Below, in pieces: positions 10,533 through 21,660 of a DNA stretch of 64,000 nucleotides. Each line of letters opens with the position of its first letter. The first letter of the stretch is position 1. Source of the stretch: Fragum whitleyi (Eukaryota > Mollusca > Bivalvia > Cardiida > Cardiidae). The notes beneath the pieces were generated by a model. The model saw only the letters and a list, made by a program, of their open reading frames with translations. It ran no database searches and was not told where the DNA came from. The position numbers were made by a program, and so were the translations under genes. The stretch spans positions 36,202,350 through 36,266,349 of the forward strand of contig OX411558.1 of the NCBI GenBank assembly GCA_948146395.1, in the 5' to 3' direction.

Positions 10533-10590
10533 GCTGGTACTCATTGGAATTTTCTTGTCCAGGCAATTCAAATGAGTACGAGGGTTGTTA
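10533..10590. repeat. Degenerate foldback hairpin, family H2
   Basis: GGTACTCATTGGAATTTTCT and GGCAATTCAAATGAGTAC form an imperfect hairpin. The outer TACTCATT / AATGAGTA parts match H2 copies at 28216-28263. Confidence 0.55.
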
Positions 10591-10939
10591 AAACATTTAC
10601 CTTGCAAAATTTTATTTTTTTAACAATTCTACTAAATTTGGTATCATTATCTGTTGGAATTCAATCCACTTATGTCTAAATAAAATCAATAAAATTTACG
10701 AACACAACACATGTGTGTTGGTTATATACAATGACATGGTAATGAGTACCCACGGCAGAACAATTGAAATACCTCACTGATTTGGTCTTCTTTCGTGAAT
10801 ATTTGTTTTTCCTTGTCAGTTAAAAAACTTGAAAATTTTAATGAGTTGCAGGAATAAGCTGGCTAAAACGTTGAGGTGTGACAGGGCCATAAGATCAATA
10901 CCATGGAATGTTTTCAGCCAAGAGCAAGACAGATATGCC

Positions 10940-11695
10940 TTTTAGCTCTTTGATTATATGTAAAACAGGATGCACCCGGGTGGAGCCCAAATGTGACCCG
11001 GGGGTATGGTTTGAACAAACTTGGTAGAGGTCCATTAGATGATGCTACAAACTAAATATGAAAGCTGTCTGCCTTCTGGTTTCAGAGAAAAAGATTTTTG
11101 AAGGTTTTCCTATTTTCACCTGTTGTGCTCAGATGAGCCAAAAGGGATGTGCCCGGATGGAGCCTAAATATGACCCCAGGGTCTTGATATGAATAAACTT
11201 GGTATGATGCTACATACCAAATATGAAAGCTGTCTGCCTTCTGGTTTCAGAGAATAAGATTTTTGAAGATATTCATTTTTTTACCCTTCATGCTCAGAAG
11301 AGCTAAAAGGGATGCGCCTGGGCAAAGCCAAAATATGACCCCAGGGTCTTTATATGAACAAACTTGGTGAAGGTCCACTAGATGATGCTAGATACCAATT
11401 TTTAAAGCTGTCTGCCTTCTAGTTTCAGAGAAGAAGATTTTTTAAGATTTTTATATTTTCACCCTTTTTGTTAAAGGTAAAGGGAAAGTTAAGGGTGGAT
11501 TTCATTTACAACTTTGGTAGAGCTTGGCCCAAGGAAAATCCCTGCCAAGTTTCATTAAGATTGGCTCACTGGTTTCGGAGGAGAAGATGTTTAAAGAAAT
11601 TGTGGATGACGCATGACGCACAGCGGACGACAGACAACGGACATTGTACGATCACAATAGCTCACTCTGAGCACTTTCTGCTCAGGTGAGCCAAA
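10940..11695 (+). mobile_element. Tandem-core repeat element, three to four ~150-bp units
   Basis: Units share GATGCGCCTGGGCAAAGCC-like starts, ATATGACCCCAGGGTCTT, AACTTGGT, GGTCCACTAGATGATGCTA and AAAGCTGTCTGCCTTCTGGT. The last part switches to CCAAGTTTCATTAAGATTGG and GGAGGAGAAGATGTTTAAAG, then a GACGACAGACAACGGAC tract and the terminal CTCAGGTGAGCC. The terminus matches those at 45850 and 63545, so different cores share the same end. Confidence 0.7.
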
Positions 11696-11699
11696 AACA

Positions 11700-12290
11700 C
11701 ATCTCAAGAACATGAAGATTAAAGTCCGCCCTAGCCCATTGATTACGAGCTGTGACAAGTTGAATTGCACAACAGCAATTGTCAGAATTTCCGACAACGT
11801 TGCAAACGTCATGAGTGTATAAAATCTGTATTTCCACACCCCATGGAAATGTGACACACGCGTGCTCAATTTCCGTGAGTTCATGACTTTAGTATATTGA
11901 TTTTGGACCTAAATAAAGGACCTTCAACTATCTTTTTCTTTCCCAAAATCTGTTCTCCAAAGAATTAATAAATTTCAAACCCATAACCTGTTTCCATAAT
12001 TATGACCTCTGTTATTATAAACCAAAAGTCTATATCTGCCTCGCAATTAATTGTAAGAAGTTCATGTAAAATTAAGAAATATTGTTATTGCAATTAGGAC
12101 CTTTGTTGATGGAAAGGTTCAAATTAATGCCCATTTGTTCGCAATTTTTCAACATAATTAATTCAAAGGAGACAATTTCAGACAAATGACATAATGAGAA
12201 CTAAATCCTACCAAATTTTACTTGATCACATTTTCCATGTACTGATGATTAAGAACTATTATTTTGATGTTTTCATTGATAGACATTATA
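11700..12290. other. Unassigned AT-rich stretch
   Basis: Nothing recognisable. A GTGACACACGCG segment near 11850 is not part of any repeat I can trace. Confidence 0.4.
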
Positions 12291-12294
12291 ATCG

Positions 12295-12369
12295 GATGGC
12301 TCAGTGCAAAACAGTTATAACTCCCTATTATGTTAATAGGGAGTTACAACTGTTTTGCACTGAGCTATC
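12295..12369. repeat. Foldback hairpin, family H1
   Basis: Arms of 34 bases (left 12295-12328) pair with two mismatches across a seven-base loop. The inner stem reads CTCCCTAT / ATAGGGAG, whereas the copy at 22480 has CTGCCTAT / ATAGGCAG, so both arms differ together between copies. Confidence 0.9.
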
Positions 12370-12402
12370 AAATTATAGAAACATTTAATTACCATTACTT
12401 TT

Positions 12403-12680
12403 CAGCCGCCACCATAGCACAGTTGGTTAGGCATAAGACTTCTAACCTGGAAGTCGTGGGTTTGATCCCCTGTGGCAGCAAATATCCTTTCCCACGTTTG
12501 TCTCTCACCAATGGGTAGATAATCGTAAACCTATGTGAGATAGCAGTCGCGGGCTAGGAAAGGGTGTAATGGTAGTACAGATGAAAGAAATACCAGGAAT
12601 CCATTGTTAGGTGTTCCGGCTGCCGCGATATAACTGCGAAATTGTTGAAAGCGGCGTAAAACCATTCAAACAAACAAAAC
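12403..12680 (+). repeat. tRNA-derived SINE (family S1), near complete
   Basis: The head has A box TAGCACAGTTGGTTAGGC and B box GGTTTGATCCC. The body has TTTGTCTCTCACCAATGGG, ATCGTAAACCTATGTGAGAT, GGCTAGGAAAGGGTGTAATG and CCATTGTTAGGTGTTCCGGC in order. The 3' tail is AAACAAACAAAACC-like. This is one of the two most complete S1 copies, the other being 57212-57477. Confidence 0.85.
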
Positions 12681-12689
12681 CATTACTTT

Positions 12690-13320
12690 TCAAAATTACA
12701 ATATGGATATACATCTCTCAAATCGGAATAAAACAAACTAATGAGTGGGACAAAATGAGAAATTTCTCAAAGAAAAGCATCTTATTTTATCACATTGTTT
12801 TCAACCCAATTGATTCTTTATATAAGTTTTTCTACCAAAATACTTTTGATTTGTCTGATTGACACTCCTGTTCATGATAACATCAGAATTATCAAGGGAC
12901 TGAGCTCTGCTAGGATCAAATTATTGTGCAAAATGATGATGTTGCATCATGAAATTAATTTCATGAACAAATTAAGCTTGAAAGAGACAAACATTTAGAG
13001 CAGGCTAAACAAACTGCATAAATGTGCAAACCAATCTATGTCAATTCCTGAATCTTACAAGAAGTGAGTATTTTCAGTTCAGCATGTGAACACTGAACAA
13101 ACAATTACTAGTATCCTTAAAGCTCACCTGAATGTTGCTTTGATGATCCGCAAAGATGCTTTGTGTCAACTATCAAACAAGTCTAGCTCTATTGATGCAA
13201 GCTTGTAAACCAAGGCCAAACATGATGTTTAGTAGTGTTTACAGAATATTAATGATCTATATGACTCTTTTATTCCTCCATTATCAATATACTATACTAT
13301 CATTTTTTGAATTGAGAAAA
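12690..13320. other. Unassigned spacer
   Basis: AT-rich, stops in all frames, and no TIRs or tRNA-like boxes. A TCAGTTCAGCATGTGAACACTGAAC segment near 13075 is a weak hairpin. Confidence 0.4.
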
Positions 13321-13321
13321 A

Positions 13322-13436
13322 TTAACCCTTGTCATGCTGAACCTGGAATATTCCTGCTTTGTGAGGAGCTATAGACAAACATCAGCCTGCACATTATGTG
13401 CAGTCTGATGTTAGTCTAACCACCTGTTCTAATTTA
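13322..13436 (+). mobile_element. Truncated piggyBac-like MITE
   Basis: TTAA at 13322-13325 is followed by CCCTTGTCATGCTGAACCTG, the GGAATATTCCTGCTTTG segment and the GCAGTCTGATGTTAGTC segment of the family. No GACAAGGG right end follows within 300 bp, so the distal half is lost. Confidence 0.7.
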
Positions 13437-13734
13437 CCTCTAATTTACCCACAACAAAACTATGTCATGATGATTTTAACAGTGGGTCTATATAACTGTT
13501 CCATAACAAATGTTAAGCTTTAAATTTGGGTTAATCTAATGCATAAATAAATGATTTGATTTTAAGTTTTTCTTTAGTTTTCTGAGAGACTGTGTCCTAA
13601 CTACATTATCTCAAAAGGTCTGTAAAGCTAATTCCTCATACACTATGGTAAATTTTATTTTGTCATGAATCATCAGTCTTTTGATCTTGAATTTGCAGTC
13701 ATAGTAAATCTCCATTATTTGGTATTTTGGCCTT

Positions 13735-13841
13735 TTTTACTTGTCATAACATCTCAAGCCTCTTATAAAGCCCCATCCCCTTCTTAAAGAAATGCGATGA
13801 TTCTAATAAAACCCTGGGGTTGTATTAGAGCATTTATGGTA
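13735..13841. mobile_element. Possible small member of the CCGTATTTCTCC TIR family
   Basis: CTCTTATAAAGCCCCATCCC on the left and GTTGTATTAGAGCATTTATG on the right resemble the ends at 6864-7171 and 20137-21254. The match is partial and the outer TIR bases are poorly kept. Confidence 0.3.
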
Positions 13842-13844
13842 CAT

Positions 13845-15040
13845 GTGTTTCTACTTTTTCTTTAAAATTTCCTAAAAAGGATTGATAGGTCAAAAGCAAT
13901 GAAATGAAGAAGAAAGGAAATTTGACCCCTGTCTCCTCCATAAACAGCAATAAAAATTTGATCCAGAGAAATTTCATGCCTCATGAATTTGAAATCTGTT
14001 AAAAAATCATAGATTAAACATTTGATAGCAGCCGTTTGATAAATGTTGTCAACCTATAAACTTTTGTTAGAAAACAGCGTGGATGTCCATTAATGTTGGA
14101 AATCTGTGATCGTATTTCATTTTTAATAAAACAAATTTTGATTGGTGAAAATCTATGTTTTGATATCACAATATAAAGCTGTCACTTAAAGAAATTTATT
14201 TGGGGGGTAACTCTTGCCAATTTTTTTATCCCTTCATTTTTAAGAACGCAACTTTAGCACTTTAATAAATAATTCAATTCAAGACGATTCCATCTATTTT
14301 TATGCATTCTGATTGGCTAAAAGTATTGGTTCACAAAATAATATCTAGTATGCAGAAACTTTGTTAGCTTCCGTGAAAAAGTAGTATCATTAAATAACCC
14401 ATCTTATCATGATTAATCTTTACTTTTTAGCTTCATAGTATAAAATCATTAGAGATCAAGGGAGTATTTATTGATTTTGTGAAGGTATGAAACAAAAAAC
14501 TGAATCACACTTACATATGAATCCGCTTTGTCTATTCCAGTGTGATATGGTTTTTAGTTTCATACCTCGATGAAATAAACACTTACAATGAATGTCCAAG
14601 GCCAACTTGTTCCAACTTCCTGCCCAGGCCACAATTAAGAGTTTAATCGCGGATCTATCAATCAAATTTTTCTTTAAGGTTTACAGAAGTTGAACATTGA
14701 TATAAGACCTTGACATCATCTATGACCATCACCTTGGGAATTCGCAGATGCATCAATGGAATCTATACCCATTTAAACATAATGAGAAGAAAATGATAGA
14801 CAGGATTAAATAAATTTGAAATATTAATGTCTTGTGTTAAGTTTTGCAGAAAGATAGAGGAATAATAAAGAAATTTCTTTAATTGGTAAGAACATTTCCT
14901 TACCAGTATTTGACATTCAGAATAGTGTACAGTCCATTTAAATCAAAAAGCCATATTTCTTTTAAAATCTTATGCTTACAAAAAAGGAAATTTAATAGAG
15001 CCATATTGAAGTAAAATTGTTGTAAATACATTATGTTCTA
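13845..15040. other. Long unassigned stretch
   Basis: I see no gene or repeat family. The minus-strand frame at 14468-14665 has no recognisable domain. Confidence 0.4.
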
Positions 15041-15044
15041 ACTA

Positions 15045-15485
15045 CAGTTAAAAACATTATGAAATTGACACTCATTCCGATCATAGCCATTCAAAATTGC
15101 TCACTCAGCGCTCCATTCATTCATTCTAAACACTCACTCAAAGCCATTAAAAACACTCCAAATTCTTTAGAAAACATTTCGAAAACGGTCAAGAAAACCA
15201 ACAGTTTATTCAAATCGATCAAATTATTCTACGATTTTATTGGCTGGTGTGGATTTTAAAGTGTCTGATTTGTCCATGAAGATACACAAACAGAAAATTA
15301 AGTATATTTAATTAAAGGGAGGTAATCAATATAGCTAATTTTGTTCATCTTGAACAAAATTAGCTATATTGGTATACCTCCCTTGAATTTCACTCAAAAC
15401 ATTGCTCTATACACGCTCATTCAATTTTTATTCCAAACTCATTCAAAAACCATTGATTTTGTCAATTTCACTATGTTCTTAACTG
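15045..15485. mobile_element. Complete TA-flanked MITE, CAGTTA...TAACTG family
   Basis: TA at 15043-15044 and 15486-15487 flank ~25-bp TIRs: CAGTTAAAAACATTATGAAA on the left and the complement of CAGTTAAGAACATAGTGAAA on the right. Internally there is a CATTCATTCATTC seed and a strong central hairpin at about 15317-15383 with AATATAGCTAATTTTGTTCA arms. TA duplication and a CAGT terminus fit the Tc1/mariner superfamily. It is non-coding. A second complete copy is at 43883-44309, and degenerate copies with expanded ATTC repeats lie at 54490-54798 and 60780-61034. Confidence 0.85.
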
Positions 15486-15489
15486 TAAA

Positions 15490-15720
15490 TAAATACAGAC
15501 TAAATTTTACAATTTCTAGTCTAATTTGTCACCAATTTTTAAATTATATCAAATATTCAAATCTCTGACACATTGAATGTGTGTGGCTTTTCATTGATAC
15601 TCTTAATTTGACTGTCAATTCATCAAATCTTATTAAAATGATCTTTTTTCAAAACTTAAAAGTTTCTTTCATCTTGTTAATACTTTAAAGTTAAGGCCAT
15701 ATAATAACTTGGTATAACTG
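15490..15720. other. Unassigned spacer
   Basis: AT-rich sequence between a MITE and a tandem-core element, with nothing recognised. Confidence 0.4.
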
Positions 15721-15727
15721 ATTTTTA

Positions 15728-16020
15728 TGCCCCCATATCAAGAGACGGGGGCATATTGTTGTACTCATGTCCGTCTCTCTGTCTGTCCGTCTGGCTGTCC
15801 GTCTGTCCGAAAACTTAACCAAACTTAACCTTTGCCAATATCTTCAAGCCTATTCAAGATACAAGGCTCATATGTGGCACGATGATAGATCTCAATGAAC
15901 TGCATCTGCTGATACCAAAGTCAAGGTCATGTGACAATGTCAAGGTCATCTGTCAAGGTCAAACTTTGAAAAAAAATACTGTGACGGGGGGCATTAGTGT
16001 TTCACAAACACATCTTGTTT
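15728..16020 (-). mobile_element. Short tandem-core type element with GGGGGCAT terminus
   Basis: The plus-strand left end ATGCCCCCATATCAAGAGAC folds on GGGGGCAT 15 bases later. It is followed by a GTCCGTCTGTCCGTC-type tract, a core with AAGGTCATGTGACAATGTC repeats, and a right end GGCATTAGTGTTTCACAAAC. It has the same plan, inverted, as 21990-22281. Confidence 0.7.
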
Positions 16021-16029
16021 TTTTATATC

Positions 16030-16480
16030 TTTAAGTTTAACTTATTGCATTTGTGACACATATCCCACAAAAAGGGACCATCTGGGAACTCTGTAATATT
16101 AATATTTGGAAAAAAGATGGAGTCCAGCAAAGGGCATCCAAAAGGCATATTTCACAAATAATCACATAGGACATTCCAGAATCAGAAAATTCATTATTTG
16201 TAAAAAGTTTTGACCTCAGTCAGTCTGCACAGATTGCACAGTCTGATCAGGGTCGACTCTATTTTCACTTCCCAGATGGTCCCTTTTGTGTGATGGGTCG
16301 CATTTATTTCAACAGGGTCTAATTGAACAAAGCTTTTTCGTTTTTTCAGTAATATTGTAGGGCTGAAGGACATGAACATGGATTAACTGAGGTGCGTTTG
16401 TTAAAGAGAGATAAAAAATCACCCTAAATGAGATTTTTAAGATGTCATAATGAATGAATTTCCCTAAATTTGAGTAAAAT
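16030..16480. other. Spacer with a weak element similarity
   Basis: TCTGCACAGATTGCACAGTC near 16222 resembles the internal GCCGCACAGTCTGGCCAG segment of the 4795-5396 family. Otherwise nothing is recognised. Confidence 0.35.
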
Positions 16481-16485
16481 TTTAA

Positions 16486-17730
16486 TAGGGCAGTTACACA
16501 TACGATGAGACTTAAAATACAAAGTAGATCGGTTGTCAATAGGCGACAAATAGCTGACCAGTAGGAGCTTGGTCGGTGATGATGGCTTATTTGCTTAATT
16601 TAACATCGGCTGTCGTCGCTTTTAAAGCGGTTGTCAATCGGGCAGTCGGTGATTGATCCGTGTTCAACCAGAGGTCTATCGCTTTCCATCAGATCCAACC
16701 GGTGATCCTTATGTGTTCACCGGTCAAAGATCGGTGATGTCGGTGATGAATAGGTGGCAAATCTTTGTTCAGCAGACTGCCGTCAGTTTTTTCATTAAAT
16801 CGATATATAAGCGATGATAACCGATACATTTTAGTTCAGTGTATGGTTTAATGAATGCTGGAAGAGAAATCCAGCAGTTAGGTCTATTGCTGCAACAGCA
16901 AGCTCTCTTAAACCTCCGACATGGCATTCACTTACGCCCCAAGGCAGAAATGGTCGCCGCCGTAGAAGAGAAAGAAGATGGTGGACGAACTTATGGCTAA
17001 TGCCAGAAAGAAGACCTCAGTTTGGCCAATACATCACTATCCTAACCAAACTCAGAGAGGGTGACACCAGTGCGTTCCAAAACTATCTGAGGTAGAATCC
17101 CCATAATACGCCATTTTGAAATCTAAGACACCAAAAGGACATGTAATAATATTCAGTTACAAGTTGAACTTTAAATCTGAATGTACATATTATGGTATAA
17201 AACTTTTTGAGACAAAGTATAGAGACGTTCGCGCAAAAAATTGTTCCCTATCAAATGCTTCATTTCCTCTTAACTGAATAGAAAATATCATTTCCTCCTG
17301 AACGCCACAATAGTTTGACTTTAAATTGTCAGAATTTTCATAAGAAATTCATAATCTGTGACTGTCTCGTTTGAAAGTTTTACCAAAAATGGATACCCGG
17401 CTGGAAAATACCTCATCTTTTCCCATCGCTAATAGATATTTATTAATCGGTTGCTTATCACTGACTGATCGGTGATATTGGTTATAAATAGCTTTTCAAT
17501 CGCTTATTGGTTTAAAATTTTCACCAATCGAGAATTTTAAACAATTTAAAAAATCCCGATCGGTTAGTTTTCACCGATGAAATTCATCTTTTCCAAATAG
17601 TTTGTGGTGAGTGGCAAATCGTCTGCCAATCGGAGACGTCAGTTGTATATATTGGTTTTGGTCGGTTCCGTCCCTACCTGGATAAAACAAACAACCGATC
17701 TATCACCGATTGCCATGTGTAACTGCCCCA
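16486..17730 (+). mobile_element. PIF/Harbinger-like element with transposase exon remnant
   Basis: TIRs TAGGGCAGTTACACAT (16486-16501) and the complement of TGGGGCAGTTACACAT (17715-17730) differ at one base. TAA at 16483-16485 and 17731-17733 is a 3-bp target duplication of the TWA type typical of PIF/Harbinger. The motif CGGTGAT, often as ATCGGTGAT, recurs many times in both subterminal regions, which looks like an array of transposase-binding sites. The 1.24 kb element keeps one recognisable coding piece (16851-17091) and is non-autonomous. Confidence 0.85.
16851..17091 (+). pseudogene. PIF/Harbinger transposase first exon, frameshifted
   Basis: From ATG 16851 the frame reads MNAGREIQQLGLLLQQQALL and continues to about 16953. 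A one-base shift is then needed to enter the frame reading RRRRRERRRWWTNLWLMPER, followed by RPQFGQYITILTKLREGDTS and FQNYLR. The arginine run, WW, RP.FGQY and ..F.NYLR pattern is what I know from the N-terminus of ALP1/HARBI1-like DDE transposases. It ends at CTGAG/GTAGAA, a good splice donor, so this is a decayed exon 1. The catalytic DDE domain is absent from the window. Confidence 0.75.
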
Positions 17731-17999
17731 TAACATTCAACATTGTCATGACTACTCATTTAAGCCAAAACCTGATTATTGTTTCCTCATTGAGATATCT
17801 TCAAATTCTTATTTAGCTGTTTTGAAAATATGTGGCTCTTCCCAGGGTTTTCCCTCGGCATTGGAACGTAGGAGTCCCTGGGACTCCCAGTTATGATTTT
17901 TGAGAGTCCCTGTGTTAATTCTAAGAGTCCCATCTTGAGAAAATATAGTAACTTTATACACAGTGAAAGTGTAGATGTACCTATATTATATCAGATACA

Positions 18000-18060
18000 T
18001 TGTCGCTTTTCAATGAAAACCTCGTTATTGCAGCTTGTATAAAGCTGCAGTTCAGAGTTT
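18000..18060. repeat. Foldback hairpin, family H3, copy 1
   Basis: AAAACCTCGTTATTGCAGCT and the facing AGCTGCAGTTCAGAGTTTTT form an imperfect stem, with TCGCTTTTCAATG outside it. The same outer sequence flanks copy 2 at 18966-19048 in the same orientation. Confidence 0.7.
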
Positions 18061-18965
18061 TTTGTTGAAAAGAATCAATATATTATTATTCAAAGATCTT
18101 TTCTTTTTTTGCCACCACTAGGGACTGAAAACAAAAAAGTAAATGGTAAAGTGGGTTGGGGGTTGTCTCCTAAACAAGATCGGTTTGCTAATAGGCTTGA
18201 GAAAACATTGAGGCAGAAGTCAGGGCAAGAATTTCCCTAAAACTTTTACTTGCAATATTTAGATAAATTGACTTGCAAAAAATCTGTAACTAAAACATGA
18301 TGAACAGTCATAATATTCACAAAGAGTTTGAAAATCACAGTTATGCCTCAAAGAAATGTGCATTTTCAGGTACATCTCTTTTTCTCATAATTTATGTCAC
18401 TTCTAGAGTGTTGCAAAAAAGTCACTTGCAATTTTCATTTTTGACTAGCAAATTGGCAGTATGCTTGAAATTCGAGCCCTGACAGTAAAAAATGTTAATA
18501 GTTAACTTTTTTGTTTTGCCTGGATATTTTCTGTGTGAAATTGCTTACAAATTCTTTCTTTTTAATCAACCGCCAACTTCTGGTCTAGGTAGATCTCCAG
18601 TCTGGAGCAACATTCAAATCGGAACAGCCATTAGGGAAAGGGGTAGATAGATATTCTAGTATCAGATTATCTAAATTACCAATATAGACTTTTAAAAACT
18701 TTAGTTACAAGATCAAACGCAGAGAAAATAGAAGAAAAAATGATTATCAGCAAGTTCTCCTTGTTCTTTAATGTAACTTGCTTTCTATCCTATAACAAAG
18801 ATCTACGTCATCATAGATCTATATTCTTCCTTTTCAGAAAAAAAATTATCTAGTTCTACAACACTCCCAAAAACAGACAACCCCCATATTTTGGTTTTTT
18901 GTTTTGTTTGGGAAAGGATTGAATAAACATCTGTCAATTTAGGCTAGACACGTAAAGTCCAAAAC

Positions 18966-19048
18966 ATTTTGTCGCTTTTCAACAAAAACCTCGTAACTGC
19001 AGCCTGTTTTAAACTGCAGTTACAAGGTTTTTGTGTTTAAAAAGCATC
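18966..19048. repeat. Foldback hairpin, family H3, copy 2
   Basis: AAAAACCTCGTAACTGCAG and CTGCAGTTACAAGGTTTTT pair almost perfectly across an 11-base loop. The stem is better kept than in copy 1. A decayed relative with CCTCGTAACTTCAGCTTG lies near 34523. Confidence 0.8.
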
Positions 19049-19096
19049 GATATGACCCGGTTTATAAATAGAACTAAATGTAGGTCAGGACTCTTT

Positions 19097-19429
19097 TCAT
19101 AACTTGGAGGGAGATGCTGCAGCTTTAACTCGATATTTACCTGCTTCAGCATTTTCGGACAAAACATTCGTTTGGGAAATTGCAGGCTCATCTTGATTCT
19201 GATCGAGTACAGAGTTGTTATTTCTGTCAGAGCAACTCTGTGTTCCAAAGAAACGTTTTATATTAAGCTGTCTCGCTATTTTACATGTACGCAGTGTTTT
19301 AGCTGAGGCATTCAGACCGCGTGGAGTTAAAAAAAGACGATCTAAAAATAAGCAGAAAACGGGTCCAAAATTTAGCACACAAAAGACGTTGTAGTTCGTT
19401 AACGCGGGTACCAGTATGATTCGCTCCAA
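19097..19429 (-). pseudogene. Possible transposase N-terminal fragment in the hAT-like element
   Basis: The minus strand is open for 110 codons. The segment KIARQLNIKRFFGTQ followed by an acidic/polar stretch resembles the short basic start KRQ..I.KFF seen in several hAT transposases. No BED finger or hAT dimerisation domain is visible. The call rests on a weak motif and its position inside TIRs. Confidence 0.3.
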
Positions 19430-19944
19430 TAAATTCAGTCATCAATATTCGCAAGTTTCCGTATAACTATCCACTGCGAAAACAAATGATACGGACTTTA
19501 CCGAGCAACTCCAAAAATGGTAATCGGGAATCAGCGGCTATTTCCGCAGATGGTAAACTACACGATTGATAGATTTTTACGATGTGGTCCCGGTTCAGTT
19601 GTGATGAACGATGTTATAAATAGATTTCGAGGAATGTAGATAAAAGTACCAGTAGGCTAAAATGAAAGTAAAAGTACGCGGCCTGTCAAATGTTTTAGGA
19701 TGCGCTGCAATTATTCGTCACTTTTTCAGTAAGTAGCTACTGTTATTTGCGAGTCCCGTAGGACGCACATGTTAAAATTTTGGGAGTCCAGACCTCGATT
19801 TTGAGAGTCCAGGACGCAATATCCTGCGTCCGGGAAAACCCTGTCTTCCGAATGCTTAATCTTAAAAATCTTAACACCTCTGTATTTACCACATCAGCAC
19901 TACCAATGACATCTTTTCGTAATATTCAACTGCTCTTACCACAT

Positions 19945-20110
19945 AGGTTTACCATTATACACCAATTGGTGGGAAAACAAATGTTGGAACATATGTGTGC
20001 CACCCTCAAGGATCGTACCCAGTACCCATTGGTGGGAGACAAATGTTGAAATGGATGTGGCCACCCTCAAGGATCCTACACAGGCCCAATTGGTGGGAAA
20101 AAGACTTTGA
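19945..20110 (-). repeat. SINE-derived mini-array, about three ~70-bp units
   Basis: CCAATTGGTGGGAAAACAAA, CCATTGGTGGGAGACAAATG and CCAATTGGTGGGAAAAAG repeat, with CACCCTCAAGGATCGTACCC between them. The unit matches the head/body junction of SINE S1 in reverse (compare 57360-57425). A SINE fragment appears to have been tandemly amplified. Confidence 0.6.
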
Positions 20111-20134
20111 CTCACAAAATTCTAACAATTTAAG

Positions 20135-21256
20135 TACCATATTTCACCTTTTAGATGCGCCCTCCCTAATAAACGCGCTCCCCCATAAATACTATTCCCA
20201 GGCCCTTGACTATACGATCAACAACATCCAACCGTCCACGGTCCGTGGTGAAAAATCCGGTCTCGAATTTAATTTCATTAGCTGCTACCCCATGACGTAA
20301 TGTTCAATAGATATAGAACTATATTAAATTCCTATCAGGATAAGGCTGGTTGCGTCTTTAAAAGATCTTTCAACATCTGAAAACTAGCGCGTCCAAAATC
20401 GCGCATTTTTCCGGAAGCGCGAAAGGTTAAAATTTAACACAAAAATTATTTCTAGTCATTCTTCATAGGTCACGTGCGAACAAAATCCCTTTCTTCACGT
20501 TGTTACGAAAATATTTCTGAAATCATTTTACCTTCTGCAAATATACAAAATATCCGAGTCAAATGATTAAATACTAGTCACAATTCATACTGTTAAAATA
20601 GGAAAACCCCCTTAAAATCTGGTGTGTAACTTATTTCAAAAGCGACGTCGCCGCTTGCAAGAATCTGGGGACTTCAAAGGGTGCCGACACGCGGTGACCC
20701 AGCTAGCTCCAGACGTGTTGTGTTTTCATAACAAAACACTTCCATTTCATGTACCGGGTGCATTTACACATCACAAAATTTTAGGATTTGATACAGGATT
20801 ATTTATTTCATACGTGAATAGGTAATGATTTATTAGACCGCTTTGTTCATCGGTAGCGGAACATTGAATATTGCATTGTCTGGAACTTCCTATCTTGTAC
20901 AAATAATAACAATAATAAGAATCTCGGCTTCTGCTAAAACAATCACTTGCTTTTGAAAGCTGCAATTAATGGTCGAAAGTGACCGTATTTCGATAGATGA
21001 CTTTAAATGACTGAACTACAATTCATTAGCTAACGTTTAATTTTATTTTTCAAATTTATAGCCTTAATAGATAAATAGGAAAGCGTATTGGGTAGCGCAC
21101 GTATTTCAGTCAATAATTACGAACATGTTAACAGTTTGCTTCTCTTAGGTACCAAAATACGGTTGTTTTTTTAATTAATTAAAAGGGTCTGAAATAATAG
21201 CGCCCCCGCGACGTTTTGCATCGCGCCCAGGCGCGTTTAATAGGAGAAATACGGTA
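20135..21256. mobile_element. TA-flanked TIR element, 1.1 kb (CCGTATTTCTCC family)
   Basis: TA at 20135-20136 and 21255-21256 flank ends CCATATTTCACCTTTTAGAT and the complement of CCGTATTTCTCCTATTAAAC. AATAAACGCGC occurs inside both ends. Short open frames inside (for example 20622-20825) have no recognisable domain. This is the longest of three relatives in the window (see 6864-7171). Confidence 0.7.
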
Positions 21257-21590
21257 GATCTAAGATAACTTTAAATTTCAGTGTCATCCATACATTGATA
21301 AGATAACCTTCTGTCTTCTGACGTTGATGACTAGGAGTTTTTTCTATTGTGAAATGACTGATAAGCTCAAATCAGTATATTTTTTGGATAAGGCTGTTAA
21401 TAGGTGAAGTTACATTAACGCTCCCAGGTAGAGAAAGTGGTGTTGCCGGAAAATGATGAATGAATAAAGAACTTGACAAAACATAAAAAGTGCATTTTAT
21501 ATCTGCCGTAATTGGTGCTATCCTAGAACAGTACAGGCTTTGATTTTGCTAGATGGCATAAGAAAGGCTATTATTTTCTTTGTTAATGTA

Positions 21591-21660
21591 ACAAACCGAG
21601 CAGATAGACAGCTGTGATCCATTCACAGAAAAGAATCCTCAACCCTAATTGGGTCGACTC
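21591..21660 (+). repeat. Direct repeat of the palindromic unit at 21861-21960
   Basis: AACAAACCGAGCAGATAGAC and AATCCTCAACCCTAATTGGG recur in the unit at 21861-21960 about 270 bp downstream. TGCAAGTAACC and GGCAAGGCAACTCCG sequences lie between the copies with no clear feature. Confidence 0.6.

Larger units (their letters stand above)
17843..19843. mobile_element. hAT-like TIR element, 2.0 kb
   Basis: CAGGGTTTTCCC at 17843-17854 is perfectly inverted as GGGAAAACCCTG at 19832-19843. TCTTCC lies directly outside both ends (17837-17842 and 19844-19849), a 6-bp duplication, shorter than the 8 bp usual for hAT. Subterminal GAGTCCC / GGGAGTCC motifs recur at both sides. Two direct copies of foldback family H3 sit inside. 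A related shorter element may be 27368-27757. Confidence 0.75.
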
